This document shows, piece by piece, positions 1 through 10,172 of a stretch of DNA of 64,000 nucleotides. Positions within the stretch are counted from its first letter, which is position 1; each line of letters opens with the position of its first letter. The notes under the pieces are model-generated. The model was not told the origin of the DNA and did not search any database. It saw only the letters and a list, made by a program, of their open reading frames with translations. Both the position numbers and the translations under genes were made by a program. The stretch is from Akebia trifoliata (taxonomy: Eukaryota > Streptophyta > Magnoliopsida > Ranunculales > Lardizabalaceae). The stretch covers positions 18,365,086-18,429,085 of the forward strand of contig CM030707.1 in NCBI GenBank assembly GCA_017979445.1, given 5' to 3'.

Positions 1-291
1 TGCCAAACATTTTTTGTAAATCACTTTTGATGGGGTTAGAAGTTTTGGAATAGGCTGATTTTGAAACTTTTAACCCTAGTTTACAAGTTGAAGAATCATG
101 GACCGTCCAATTTTTATAAATCACTTTTGATGGGGTTAGAAGTTTTGGAATAGGCTGATTTTTGGTGAGGATGATCTCCTCATCATAGAAATCATCCTCA
201 CAAAAAATCAGCTCATTCCAAAGCTTCTAACCCATATTTTGAAAAATGTTTGGCACCAAACTTGACAAATTTTAGGGCTGCTGAATCATCC
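1..291. mobile_element. Left-truncated Micron-like MITE
   Basis: Cut by the window edge. It carries the same inverted module as the next three elements: a stem that starts near GGGTTAGAAGTTT, has a GAGGATGATCTCC arm, and returns through ATCAGCTCATTCC to CTTCTAACCC. It ends in TTTTAGGGCTGCTGAATC immediately before a (TA)n tract at 292-314. It has no coding capacity. Family membership is inferred from the shared stem and the (TA)n junction. Confidence 0.6.
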
Positions 292-314
292 TATATATAT
301 ATATATATATATAT

Positions 315-728
315 GGGGGCGGTTCAAGGGCCATATGAGAAAACATATGAAAAAACTTTCGTTTTTCAAAATAAGAGTTAGAGGTTTTGGATTGAGCTGA
401 TTTTTTGCAAGGATGGTCACTTTGATGAAAAGATCATCCTCACAAAAAATCAGCTCAATCAAAAACTTCTAAATCCATCAAAAGTGATTTACAAATTAGT
501 GATAAAAATTGGTAAAAAATCGACGGTCCACATTCTAAATCACTTTTAATCGGGTTAGAAGTTTCAGATTGGGCTGATTTTTTTTTTTTTTTTTGGATGA
601 TCTTCCCATCATAGAGATCATCCTCACAAAAAATCAGCTCAATCCAAAATTTATAACCCATATTTTAAAATTTTATTAAAAACGAAAGTTTTTACATATG
701 TTTTCTCATATGGCCCTTGAACCTGACC
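315..728. mobile_element. Micron-like MITE, subtype 1, between (TA)n tracts
   Basis: The ends are a near-perfect terminal inverted repeat (TIR) of about 45 bp: GGTTCAAGGGCCATATGAG near the left end, and its reverse complement (CTCATATGGCCCTTGAACC) near the right end. (TA)n tracts lie directly on both sides, at 292-314 and 729-738. Two internal stem-loops of about 100-120 bp are built from the GATGATCTY / GAGATCATCCTCAC module. This matches Micron-type MITEs, which insert into TA microsatellites. Open frames inside it are palindrome artefacts. Confidence 0.75.
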
Positions 729-738
729 TTATATATAT

Positions 739-1118
739 GGGTCCCGTTCGGCACCCTAAGTTTTACCACACACTTTAACAAACGCGTTTTGTCCTACATG
801 GGTTAGAAGTTTCGGAATGAGCTGATTTTTTGTGAGGATGATCTCTATCGTGAGGAGATCATCCTCACCAAAAATCAGCTCATTCCAAAACTTCTAACCC
901 CAGCAAAATTGATTTACAAAAAATGGACGGTCCACGATTTTTCAACGTGTAAACATGGGGCCAAACATTTCGGAATGAGCTGATTTTTGGGGAGGATGAT
1001 CTTCTAATCATAGAGATCATCCTCACCAAAAATCAGCCCATCCAAAACTTCTAACCCATGTAGGACAAAAAACGTTTGTTAAAGTGTGTGGTAAAACTTA
1101 GGGTGCTGAACATTTCCC
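739..1118. mobile_element. Micron-like MITE, subtype 2, copy a
   Basis: The element begins GGGTCCCGTTCGGCACCC and ends with the inverted GGGTGCTGAACATTTCCC. The TIR is about 46 bp and includes TTTAACAAACG. It is flanked by (TA)n at 730-738 and 1119-1143. Two internal hairpins (799-898 and about 961-1060) each run from a TTAGAAGTTT-type arm through GAGGATGATCT and back. No coding sequence. Confidence 0.8.
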
Positions 1119-1143
1119 TATATATATATATATATATATATAT

Positions 1144-1551
1144 GGGTCCCGTTCAGCACCCTAAGCTTTACCCTACACTTTAACAAACGTCTTTTGTCCT
1201 ACATGGGTTAAAAGTTTTGGAATAGGCTGATTTTTGGTGAGGATGATCTCCTCAGGCTGATTTTTGGTGAGGATGATCTCTATGATGAGGAGGTCATTCT
1301 CACCAAAAATCAGCCCATTCCAAAACTTCTAACCCCATAAAAATTGGTTTACAAAAAATGGACGATCCACGGTTTTTCAACTTGTAAACATGGGGCTAAA
1401 AATTTCGGAATGGGCTGATTTTTGGTGAGGATGATCTACTAATCATAGAGATCATCCTCACCAAAAATCAGTCCATTTCAAAACTTCTAACCCATGTAGG
1501 ACAAAACACATTTGTTAAAGTGTAGGGTAAAGCTTAGGGTGTTGAACATTT

Positions 1552-1554
<3 letters not shown>
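1144..1554. mobile_element. Micron-like MITE, subtype 2, copy b
   Basis: Same family and orientation as the element at 739-1118, with TIRs GGGTCCCGTTCAGCACCC and GGGTGTTGAACATTTCCC. It is flanked by (TA)n at 1119-1143 and 1555-1588. The first internal hairpin carries a partial tandem duplication of its arm (AGGCTGATTTTTGGTGAGG occurs twice at 1225-1280), so it is slightly longer than copy a. Confidence 0.8.

Positions 1555-1588
<34 letters not shown>
1555..1588. repeat. (TA)n microsatellite
   Basis: Seventeen TA units form the right boundary of the tandem Micron-like array. Comparable TA tracts lie at 292-314, 729-738 and 1119-1143, one at each junction of the array. Confidence 0.9.
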
Positions 1589-1590
<2 letters not shown>

Positions 1591-1600
1591 GCATCCTACG

Positions 1601-2116
1601 AGGGGTGCAACTTGGCTCGGTTTAAGGCCAAATTGGAATCGAACCGACATAGGTCGGCTACACTGAATAAGAATTAGAATTGAACCGAACCAAATTCTAG
1701 TGGAATCAAACCAATACAAACCGAACTAAAGTCGGTATGGTTTGATTCAATTCTATGGGTTGCCAATATTCTATAAATTGTAAGTAACAATTTTTAATGA
1801 AAAAATAAACATAAAACTTCATACAATAAATCACTAATCTATCTATAAAAAGTCATTAGTTTATCCATAAAAAAATTATTAATCTATGTCCTAACTCCTA
1901 AAATAATTCATAATAATTATTATATAAATATATGTTTCTTTATTGCTTAAGGATTCGGTTCTATACAAGCTTGATTCGAGAACTGAACCAAATTTATCTG
2001 TTCTTCATTTTCGTAACTGAGAATTGAACAGCAACTTATTCCAAACCAAACCCAACCACCCCAAAGCTATCAGTTTAATTCATTTCTCAATTTGAACCGG
2101 ACCAAGTTGCACCCCT
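1601..2116. mobile_element. hAT-like MITE, AGGGGTGCAACTT type
   Basis: The TIRs are AGGGGTGCAACTTGG at the left and CCAAGTTGCACCCCT at the right. The inner TIR is rich in CGGTT/GAACCG (repeats of GAACCGAACC), and the middle is AT-rich non-coding DNA. A relative lies at 57890-58469. The flanking 8 bp do not match well, so the TSD has decayed. Assignment to hAT rests on the resemblance of its termini to the elements at 13816 and 53349. Confidence 0.65.
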
Positions 2117-2840
2117 AAGTCTTACAAATGTTTATATTTCCCAATTAAACTAGCAATTTTCATGATCAAATTGGGTCTTTCTTTTAGTATAGGATAAGAG
2201 AATATAATTTTCATAGATAGTGCAATCTCATATTGCATTGGAATATCTCATTTTAATTAGTCCGAATCTGAGCCTACTAAAAGCATAGGAACAATCTTAT
2301 CTTATTAAGCAAGGTTCGACCCCAACTACTAATAAGCACTAAACTTCGCTTTATAAGGATATAGACTATCTATACAATTGAATGACCACAAATCATTGAA
2401 TCAAGAATTGCAAATGACGTTCGAAGTATCAATTTAGCAGTTGAACTCCTAAAATTAGATATAAAATCATTTATAATTACTTCCACAACTACATGATTAG
2501 TCCATCCTTTCACGATACCAATGACTTGTGCACCAATTCTCGAGGGGTAATCTAATATATAACCCATAATTATGTGAATTGTGAACTACATTAGGGTTCT
2601 AGGATACGTAATTTGTTGGATGATAAATTCTTTCTCATTTAAATCAATTCCCTTTTTTCATTTAAATTAAATAAATTTACAAACTATAGTTAGATAATAT
2701 ATATATATATATATTTGATGAGAAAGATATAATTTGAATAAAACTTGAATGAAAACACTTGATTAGGATTTGATTATCTAACAAACATCTTTCCCCAATC
2801 TTGAATGTTCTCTTAAATTAATGGGTGTGAATCCCATATT

Positions 2841-3102
2841 TAATCTTTTTCTTTTTATGATGGGGGTTCTGGACTTGTATGCCCGACTGGATTTGTATAC
2901 CCGACTACCAGGGGTAAGGCAATTGGCCTCTTAGAACACCATATCTCTCCCAAATACCTCCTGGGTACATGCAATACCCTATAACCACACATATTAGGTA
3001 AGTAGAGATATGCCCCTAGGTGGCCAACGAGGGGACTTGAACTCAAGACCTCTCTCTTTTTGGAGAGAGGCCCTGGCCGTTGCGCCCAACACTCGATGGT
3101 TT
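2841..3102 (-). mobile_element. tRNA-derived SINE, family 1, antisense
   Basis: Read on the minus strand it starts near 3100 with a box A-like stretch (GCGCAACGGCC) and a box B-like GAGTTCAAGTCC. It ends in an A-rich tail at about 2841. CCATATT occurs at both edges (2834-2840 and 3103-3109) and is a likely TSD. Its body is shared with the SINE at 54565-54792, and the 3' half is also at 57064-57175. Open frames here are incidental. Confidence 0.7.
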
Positions 3103-3109
3103 CCATATT

Positions 3110-4521
3110 GGTATCTTATCATCACTCAAGTAGATGAACCAATAGGCACACTTAAGATAATTATGTGAACTACATAAGGGATCCAAGATACAAAACTAGA
3201 TGGATGAGAAATCATTTCTCATTTTAAACAATTCTCTTTTTTCTTTTAAATTAAATAATTTTACAAAGTATAGTTAAATAAATAAATAAAAATTAAGAGA
3301 AAATATTATTTGGATAAAACTTGAGTGAAAACACCTGATTAGGATATGAATATTTGACATAAATCTTTCATCTTAAACATCTATATAGTAAAACACAATG
3401 TGGACTCCACTCATTTATCTCTTTCATAAGTAAGGGTTGAGATAAAAATCTCCTTACAAATTTCGAGAAGCACTTTTGACTTTATTGCCTTTCCTTTTTC
3501 TCATCTTTTCAAGAATGTCCTTCCAACTTCATTTTCTTTCTTCTACCTCCCTTATTAGGAATATCCTTCCAAGTTTATTATTTGTCTTCTAATAACTTTT
3601 AGAATAATACCCTTCCTTTCCTCTTCTCCCTCCTTTTTCCAATAATCCTCCTACAACTCTATTTGTTTTTCCATTTTTACCCTCTTAACCGCAAAGAAGA
3701 TGCCCATGTCGTAGGCACGAGTAAACTCTAATTCTCTTAAATAAATGAGTGTAGATGGACCAATAGTGCCACTTTAGTATAATCAAAGTTAACAAATGTC
3801 TACTTAGTGACTAATAATATCTTTAGTAGGGGCTATATAACCAATACCCACTACTGAGAAACATTTTAAACGATAGTAGATATCCATAAGATGTTTCATC
3901 ACTTGTAATTGATTATTGTACACTAAAGTACCTATGTATTGGTTCTTTTTTATCAGTAAGTACCTATGTATTGTATGCATAATTTTTACTACAATAACTC
4001 AAGACTCAATTCCTATTCGTCGAATGAGTTCATACTAACATTATGTCAATTGTATATATTAAGTGTCTAGTTTAATATTTATTTATATTTGTGACCTTTC
4101 GATGTAAGAAATCACTTACTATATTTCTATTTTGGGTCAATCAACACAAGGCATAAATATCTTTGCTACGTTTGAAATATCTCCTTCAACAATTTCTATT
4201 GATGAAAATATATTTTTGGTTCAAAACTAACATGTATCATTTCTTAGAACAATGGATGTGTGTTGCCCAATGAATAATGGCATAATGACTTCACATCATC
4301 CTTGCATTTCTCTGACTTTTGATTGGAATGTTTTTCAGGATCCAAACTCAATAGTGGCAACTAGCAACTAAACACTATGAACTTAAACCATCATCTTAAC
4401 TTTTGAAATATATATATATATCATGAAGTATGATTTTTGATATTTATTAAATAACTTTCATTGAAATCCAATAGTCAAATAATTTGCATCATTTAAAATA
4501 TAAAAAAATTATCCATCACTC
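3110..4521. other. Intergenic, no gene recognised
   Basis: AT-rich DNA without a convincing coding frame. A polypyrimidine stretch lies at about 3480-3690. The segment 3180-3340 resembles 2570-2760 (a similar order of ATTCTCATTTAAA, TTAAATAA and AAAACTTGA motifs), so the SINE at 2841 appears to sit between two halves of an old local duplication. Confidence 0.5.
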
Positions 4522-4524
4522 TAA

Positions 4525-5160
4525 GGGTATGTTTGATTACATGGAAAGTGACTTTTCTTGGAATTTGAAATCCATGAAAAAATTATGGTGAAAAACAGGT
4601 AGGGTTTGGAAAATCAAATTCTATTTTTTTTATTTTACTTGGATAAAATTATGAAAAATTTATATAAGGAAAAAAGAAGAAGGAGAAGACGAGGAGGAGA
4701 AAGAAGATGAGAGGAGGGGGAGAGGAAGAAGAGGAAAGGGGAAGGATGTGGTGGTGGCGACGGAAGTGAGGAAGAAAATGATGAGAAAGATGAGGGGAGA
4801 ACGTGGTGGTGGTGGCGGTGGCGGAGGTGAGGGATGGAGAAGGAGAAGAGAGAGAGAAAGTGAGAGAAGGTGGTCGGAGATGGTGATGAAAACGACGGTG
4901 ATGGTGACAATGGCGAGATTAGTGTGATGGTGGTAGGAAAAAAGAAGATATGAGTGTGGAAGAATTGGGGAGAGAAAATATGGGTGGATTTCACTTTCCC
5001 ACCCATATGGGTGGGAAAGTGATATCCATGTTTTGGTGGACTTTTTGATTGAGGTGGAAAATGAATTTCCATTTCTATGTGCAATCAAACATTTGAAATA
5101 TGTCATTTTTCTTGGAAATTGATTTTCCACCCTATTTTTCATTTATAATCAAACATACCC
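4525..5160. mobile_element. PIF/Harbinger-like MITE with purine-rich core
   Basis: The perfect terminal inverted sequence GGGTATGTTTGATTA (TAATCAAACATACCC at the right end) is flanked by TAA at 4522-4524 and 5161-5163. A 3-bp TAA duplication is typical of PIF/Harbinger insertions. The centre (4670-4960) is a strand-biased GAAGAAGAGG / GGTGGTGG tract. It opens long but low-complexity Ser/Pro/His-rich frames on the minus strand; I regard these as non-coding. Confidence 0.65.
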
Positions 5161-5163
5161 TAA

Positions 5164-6260
5164 AAGAATTTATTTATTGAAAATGTTATCAAATCACAAT
5201 ACTTAAGGGGGGTTTTACTTAAACATGCACTAGAAATTGAAAATTTATCAAAATGGCACAATGGTCATTTTAATTTCGAAAACGATAATTTATTGAAAAT
5301 TATGGTTTTCAAAATTAAAATATTTTATGAAAATAATAAATTTTTCATAAAGTTTTTGTGAATTTACTATAATACCCTTTCGTTAATTTTTCATAAAACA
5401 AACAATCTAAGATGTGTTTTACAAAACAAGAAAGGTTAGATCTATTTTAGTAACAAGAAATGTTATGTGTGTGTTGGGGGGGGGGTGTTAAGATAGGATA
5501 TGGAATGACTAGATTTAGAAGAATCACTTTGTTCTTCAGATCTCAATTTTCTCATGCTCTTCTCTATCCTTACAATCAATCTCTCCGAACTTTTTGTCTT
5601 CAAATCCTCCCCAAACAACCACTTTGTCCACCATACTCACAAGCATATCTCTCTGATCTCTCTAATACGCAAAGAGATAGGTTCATTGTAAAAGAAATTA
5701 GCCTAGGTTTATTACAAAAATATTTATATATCAAAACCCAATGTCGCAAATGAGCTAAATGCGATTCTATTAAACAACAAGATATCGTCACCAATGTTTG
5801 AAACGACGACGAAGATGGGATTGGCTGAGGACACCAATGAGGTATACATATGATGTAAATCCCTACATTTGGAAGGGTTTTGTTGTCAAATAACAAAAGG
5901 GCATTCTGGTAATTGCAATCTGCATTTTTCAGAAATTTACTGTTTTGGTTAGTTATTTTAATTTGAAAACTTTGGAATTAAAATGAATTTTGTTGTATTG
6001 ATTTGGGAAATTTTCCATATTTAAACATAATTCTAATTCGATAATATTTGAAAGGGGATAAGAACGGATCAATCTCACTAAAATATAAAATATAACTTGA
6101 ACCTTGTCTTCAACCTTTAGCAATGTTGGGAGTATAACTTGAGCCAAACCTTTGTAATATTTGAAGAGTGTGTTTTAATCTTTAATTGGGGATTGCTAAA
6201 TAATTTGAGAAATTGGGGTGTTTAAGTAAAAGTTGAGGGGTGCCAACAATAACAGCTCTC
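5164..6260. other. Intergenic, decayed repeat fragments
   Basis: No gene seen. The part at 5215-5400 (AAACATGCACT followed by GAAAATTTATCAAAATGG) resembles 57510-57760. The right end (AAGTAAAAGTTG then GGGTGCCAACAATA, 6225-6255) matches the terminus of the family found at 22449-22773 and 58981-59436. This is probably a mosaic of MITE pieces. Confidence 0.5.
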
Positions 6261-6853
6261 TTATAATCGGTTAGATATCTCTTACAGTTGACGAACTACC
6301 ACGTGGCATTTTAAAAATCCTAACCACGTCTATTGTGCTTCGTTGGGAACAGAAGATTAGATCACCAATCTGGGAAAAGCTCAAGTCACCCAGAATTCCT
6401 CAACAGTGCCACGTCATCATAACCAATTCATAGATTTGTCAAACATCAGATTATTGCAGTAAGTTTTATAGCGAATCTAAAACCTAGTTCGTTTTCTCGG
6501 ATCGCGGAACTTCGCGAGTGGGTCCCGTCCAAATAAAGTAAAGAATCCGAGACTGTGACTCTGAGCTCATCCTATAGTCCTAGAAAAAGAAAAAGTGATC
6601 CCGTGGAACTCAACAAAAGGGGACACGTAGAATTCGAGTGTCTAGTGCCCACTCACGTTTTCATGTTTGGAAGATGTGCATCACTAGACCACTACTCGGT
6701 GGGACCCACACCTAAAAAGCAGGATTAGTAATGGAGCAGATTTCCGATGTTGGCTAATTAAGTGTGGAGAGGCTGTATATTATTTCGATGCGATAGATTT
6801 GTGGTTTGAGTTAATTATCATTGATGTATTTAATTTTTGAGTCATGATGGAGT
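6261..6853. other. Intergenic, no gene recognised
   Basis: This stretch is less AT-rich than its surroundings, with several CG dinucleotides around 6480-6620. There is no open frame of useful length, RNA gene or clear repeat. It could be old promoter-like or single-copy DNA, but nothing decides this. Confidence 0.4.
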
Positions 6854-7332
6854 CATGGTTTTTAAATTCAGTATCTCGTCTCGCTTCATTCAGTTTGGAT
6901 ATCGAGTTGACTTGGACAATACGACTCGTCTCGTTCGAGTTGTCTTATTCGACATTGAGATAATAATTTTTAATCATTGAAAAAATTTTAAAAAAAATTA
7001 TAAATGATTCCCATTAAAAAATGTACAAAAAAAAAAAAAATGATTTGAGGGTGAAAGAATAGAGGATTGAAGTTTTAACTTGTTTGTCTTGATTAACTAG
7101 AACGAGATTTTGAAAATCTTGTCCAATATGTCCCGTTTAAATCGTGAGTTAATTATTTTCTGTAATTTCTCGTTTGTATCGTCTGAGATATTGGAAAATA
7201 TCATCCGAGACGACTCGCTTATCTCACGATACGTAGTCATCTCAAAATACTTTGTGAGTTTGTCTCATTTAGCTTCGATACAAAGTTAACTCGGGCGTTA
7301 CGTCTCGGTCTCAGACAAGTTTAAAAATCATG
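6854..7332. mobile_element. hAT-like MITE, CATGGTTTT family, copy 1
   Basis: The ends are CATGGTTTTTAAATTC and an inverted TTTAAAAATCATG. The flanking 8-mers GATGGAGT (6846-6853) and GATGGACT (7333-7340) match at 7 of 8 positions, as expected for a hAT TSD. The interior consists of CGAGTCGTCTCGTT-like arms around an AT-rich centre. No coding capacity. Confidence 0.65.
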
Positions 7333-7340
7333 GATGGACT

Positions 7341-7491
7341 CACCTCATATTGCACTTTTTGAGGTGAAAGTGACTAAGAACCATATATGCTTTTTCATTC
7401 GTATATCAATGAAAAACATGTACGGTTCCCATACACGTTCACGTCAAGAAGTGTGATATCAGGTTCCAGCCAGATGTCACTTTAGTATTAT
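7341..7491. mobile_element. Hairpin MITE family A, degraded copy
   Basis: The right arm (ACGTCAAGAAGTGTGATATC then AGGTTCCA, TGTCAC) matches the right arm of the family A elements at 8168 and 46957. The left arm has decayed. It lies directly beside the hAT-like element at 6854-7332. Confidence 0.5.
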
Positions 7492-7571
7492 TCTTAATTT
7501 TTTTTCTAGTGAGAATGGTGGATGAAATAATTTTTTTGGTCAAGTTATATAATAAGATATGATTTTAAAAT

Positions 7572-7792
7572 TAGTCGTGATAATCTAGCGTACCCACGTG
7601 GCACACTCAATCGACACCCCAAACGTGATATGTTCGGGAATCATAGATCTGTACTCTTGGGATACCTTATTGTCCTTCCCCTAAAAGGTGCAACTATGTA
7701 TCTCGAGAAGTGTAGATCTACGATTCTCGGACATGTCATGTCAGGGATGTCGATTGAGTAAGCCATGTGGGTAAGTCAGATTATCACAATTC
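7572..7792. mobile_element. Mutator-like foldback MITE family D, copy 1
   Basis: A long imperfect hairpin. The left arm GTGATAATCT...ACCCACGTGG pairs with the right arm CCATGTGGGT...AGATTATCAC. The middle contains the family core (GATCTRTACTC, CTCGAGAAGTG, TAGATCTACGATTCTCGG). Assignment to Mutator-like elements is by analogy with the copy at 40785, which has a 9-bp TSD. Confidence 0.6.
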
Positions 7793-8167
7793 TTTAAAAA
7801 TGTTTTAAGTACTCAAATAAAATTTTTATCTATGAAAAAATTATATAATGAATTTACCTTTTTACCCATTCATTTTAAAATATCAGTTATGTAAATTTTA
7901 TAAAATAAAAAAGAACATAAAATTAAATTCACTATAGTTATTGTTCTCTTCATACTCCATACAGATTTGTTTGATATGGAAATATTTGAAAATCTAATCT
8001 GATTATGCATTTGGAACAAAAAATTTATTTGGCCGTGTAAGATACCTTATGTGTTTTGGGAAATAATTTCTTTGAATATTTTGATAATTATATTGAAAAT
8101 TTAATCTTATTTTGAGGATATTACGTAGCATGAAACAATAAAGAGGACTAGAAAATTTGGAAAGAGG

Positions 8168-8340
8168 AATAATGCTAAAGTGACCTCGAGTTGGAACCTC
8201 TTATCGCACTTCTTAATGCAAAAGTGAATATAAATCATAGATGTTTTTCATCAAGATATGAGTGAAATCTATGGTTTATATTCACTTTCACATTAAGAAG
8301 TGCGATAAGAGGTTTCAACTTGAGGTCACTCCAGCATGAC
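8168..8340. mobile_element. Hairpin MITE family A, copy 1
   Basis: An almost perfect foldback of about 170 bp. The left arm has GTGACCTCGAGTTGGAACC then TCTTATCGCACTTCTTAATG; the right arm is its inverse and ends TTGAGGTCACTCCAGCATGA. The loop is at GATGTTTTTCATCAAGATAT. Relatives lie at 17182, 46957, 62306 and (degraded) 7341. No TSD could be fixed. Confidence 0.7.
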
Positions 8341-9168
8341 TTCGAACAGAAAACTCTGAAGGAGAAATTTATTAAATTGAAAATGTCTTTTGGATTGTAG
8401 TTACAATCTTATTATAGAAAATACTTTTATTCCTAGCAAAACACAAAAATAGTTAAAAATAGCAAAAATTACTAAAAATGAGGTGAGCTTGAAAATAGAT
8501 AGTACTAAACCCTAAAAGCACAACTAAAATTATTATCAAAACGAAAACTTTTTTAAAATAATAAAATTATTAAACAAATGGTCTAAATAAAGGTATTTGA
8601 CCTAAAAATGAAGAGTTAGTGGCGTAGTCATCGGATCTCAATGTTTCCAATCAAGAATGTGTCTCATCGGATGATTCTAACTCCGTAGCCCATCCAGGTC
8701 GGTGGACCCACACAAACCTATATTCTCCACTCATGTACCTAGGCCTTCCACTTGGACTTCTGGCGATCCAAGCATTCCATGAATTCTTTGGCCACTTGTC
8801 TTACATCAATTTTAATTATTATAATAAGAGTATTTTATTCCTTTGCAATTTTTATTCTATTATACATTCTCACAAATGATTGAAAGCAAGAAACTACTCT
8901 AGACAACTTCCTGCTTCTAAATGTGTTTTTTTGCATTTGGGGAAAACTAGAATCCATAGCATTCTAAACATTAATTTTCAATAGAAGAAAATAAATAATT
9001 TAAAAGATCAATAGAGTTCTCCAAACGAAAATTCAAACGAATACTAGTTACCTACAATCACTTTTTCAAAGACCGAGTTTGATCCAAGCATATGGTATCC
9101 GCTAAATCTTTAAAATAGATCGGGTCTATATCTCATACAAACCTAATACTGCGCTCTGATATCACGTT
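8341..9168. other. Intergenic, no gene recognised
   Basis: AT-rich, no supported gene. The segment 9100-9170 ends CTGCGCTCTGATATCACG, a phrase I associate with plant retrotransposon-derived repeats (recalled, not tested), directly before the inverted repeat at 9169. Confidence 0.4.
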
Positions 9169-9440
9169 GTCACGCCTTTGATTTATGATCTAGAATTTTT
9201 CAAATCTTGAGGGTGGAATGGAAAAAAAATCAAGATTTTCAAAACTTAAATACAATGTGAATTTCTTCCATATAACTTTGAGACAACTTTTCATAACTCC
9301 AATTTTTAGGAAAAAATTTTTCAAAATTATTTGGAAGAAATTCACATCGTATTTAAGCTTTGAAGATCTTGATTTTTTTAATTTCTTTTTGCTCTGCAGT
9401 CAAGATTTGGAAAATTCTAGATCCTAAATTGGGGCGTGAC
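9169..9440. repeat. Inverted repeat / foldback element
   Basis: The left end GTCACGCC...ATGATCTAGAATTTT is inverted at the right as AAAATTCTAGATCCTAAATT...GGGCGTGAC. A second inner pair (AATGTGAATTTCTTCCA / TGGAAGAAATTCACATCGT) makes the whole segment a hairpin of about 270 bp. The 69-codon open frame inside it (9218-9427) is an artefact of this AT-rich palindrome. Confidence 0.6.
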
Positions 9441-9927
9441 AAAACATCTCCCACAAAGTAATCATCAAAAAACATGAGGAAACAAACACGGTATTAGGAT
9501 ATCTATTCATTTTTTTCAAAGACTTGTTAGCAAAAATGGTCCTTCAGTGAAAGTACGTATGTGAAATAATTTTTTGTTAAATCTCCGTTATAAGAATCTC
9601 GATTCTAAAATTTATCATTAGAGAGTTTGTGGTGTATATATTGAACAAACAACTTCTTTGAACATTTTGGGTGATTATATTAAAAACTTGCGGTATTATA
9701 GTTCATTAAATTAATATTTCACAAACACTTTGAAGGGTATTTTAGTCACTAACTAAAAATAGTGGACATTGAATTTCCATATAAATTTTGAATAATTTAA
9801 TAGCCAGAAATGATCTTGAATTACTTTTGACCCTTCTTTTTTGGATTCTCAATTATGTAGGTAACACAATAATTTTCAATTAAAAGCACTAAACTGTGGG
9901 AAGTACCCTAATCACATTCAAAAGTGA
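9441..9927. other. Intergenic, nothing recognised
   Basis: AT-rich DNA with no open frame, RNA gene or clear repeat boundary that I can support. Confidence 0.4.
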
Positions 9928-9935
9928 TTCCTAAC

Positions 9936-10164
9936 CATGGTTTTTTAACACTTAGGTTCACGTTTTGTTCGTCCATGCCAGATATCGAGTCGTCTCGAAC
10001 AAGTTTTATGATACGTTTGAGACTCCTCATTCAAAAAAATGAAAAATGAACGTGGGATTTAATATCTCGTTTGAAAAATCAACTTGTCCGTCCATCTCGT
10101 CCATACCTGATACTGAGATAAGTCGGGCGATTTGTCTCGATCTCGGACAAGTTTTGAAACCATG
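9936..10164. mobile_element. hAT-like MITE, CATGGTTTT family, copy 2
   Basis: This copy has the clearest boundaries in the family. It is bracketed by a perfect 8-bp duplication, TTCCTAAC, at 9928-9935 and 10165-10172. The ends are CATGGTTTTTTAAC and GTTTTGAAACCATG. The interior arms contain CGTCCATGCCAGATATCGAG and an inverse copy. Eight-base TSDs point to the hAT superfamily. Confidence 0.78.
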
Positions 10165-10172
10165 TTCCTAAC

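Noticed and set aside
4635..5142. Two overlapping minus-strand frames of about 150-160 codons
   Set aside because: They translate a GA/GGT-rich low-complexity tract into Ser/Pro/His/Phe runs in two frames at once, inside a TIR-bounded element. No domain or codon pattern supports a gene.
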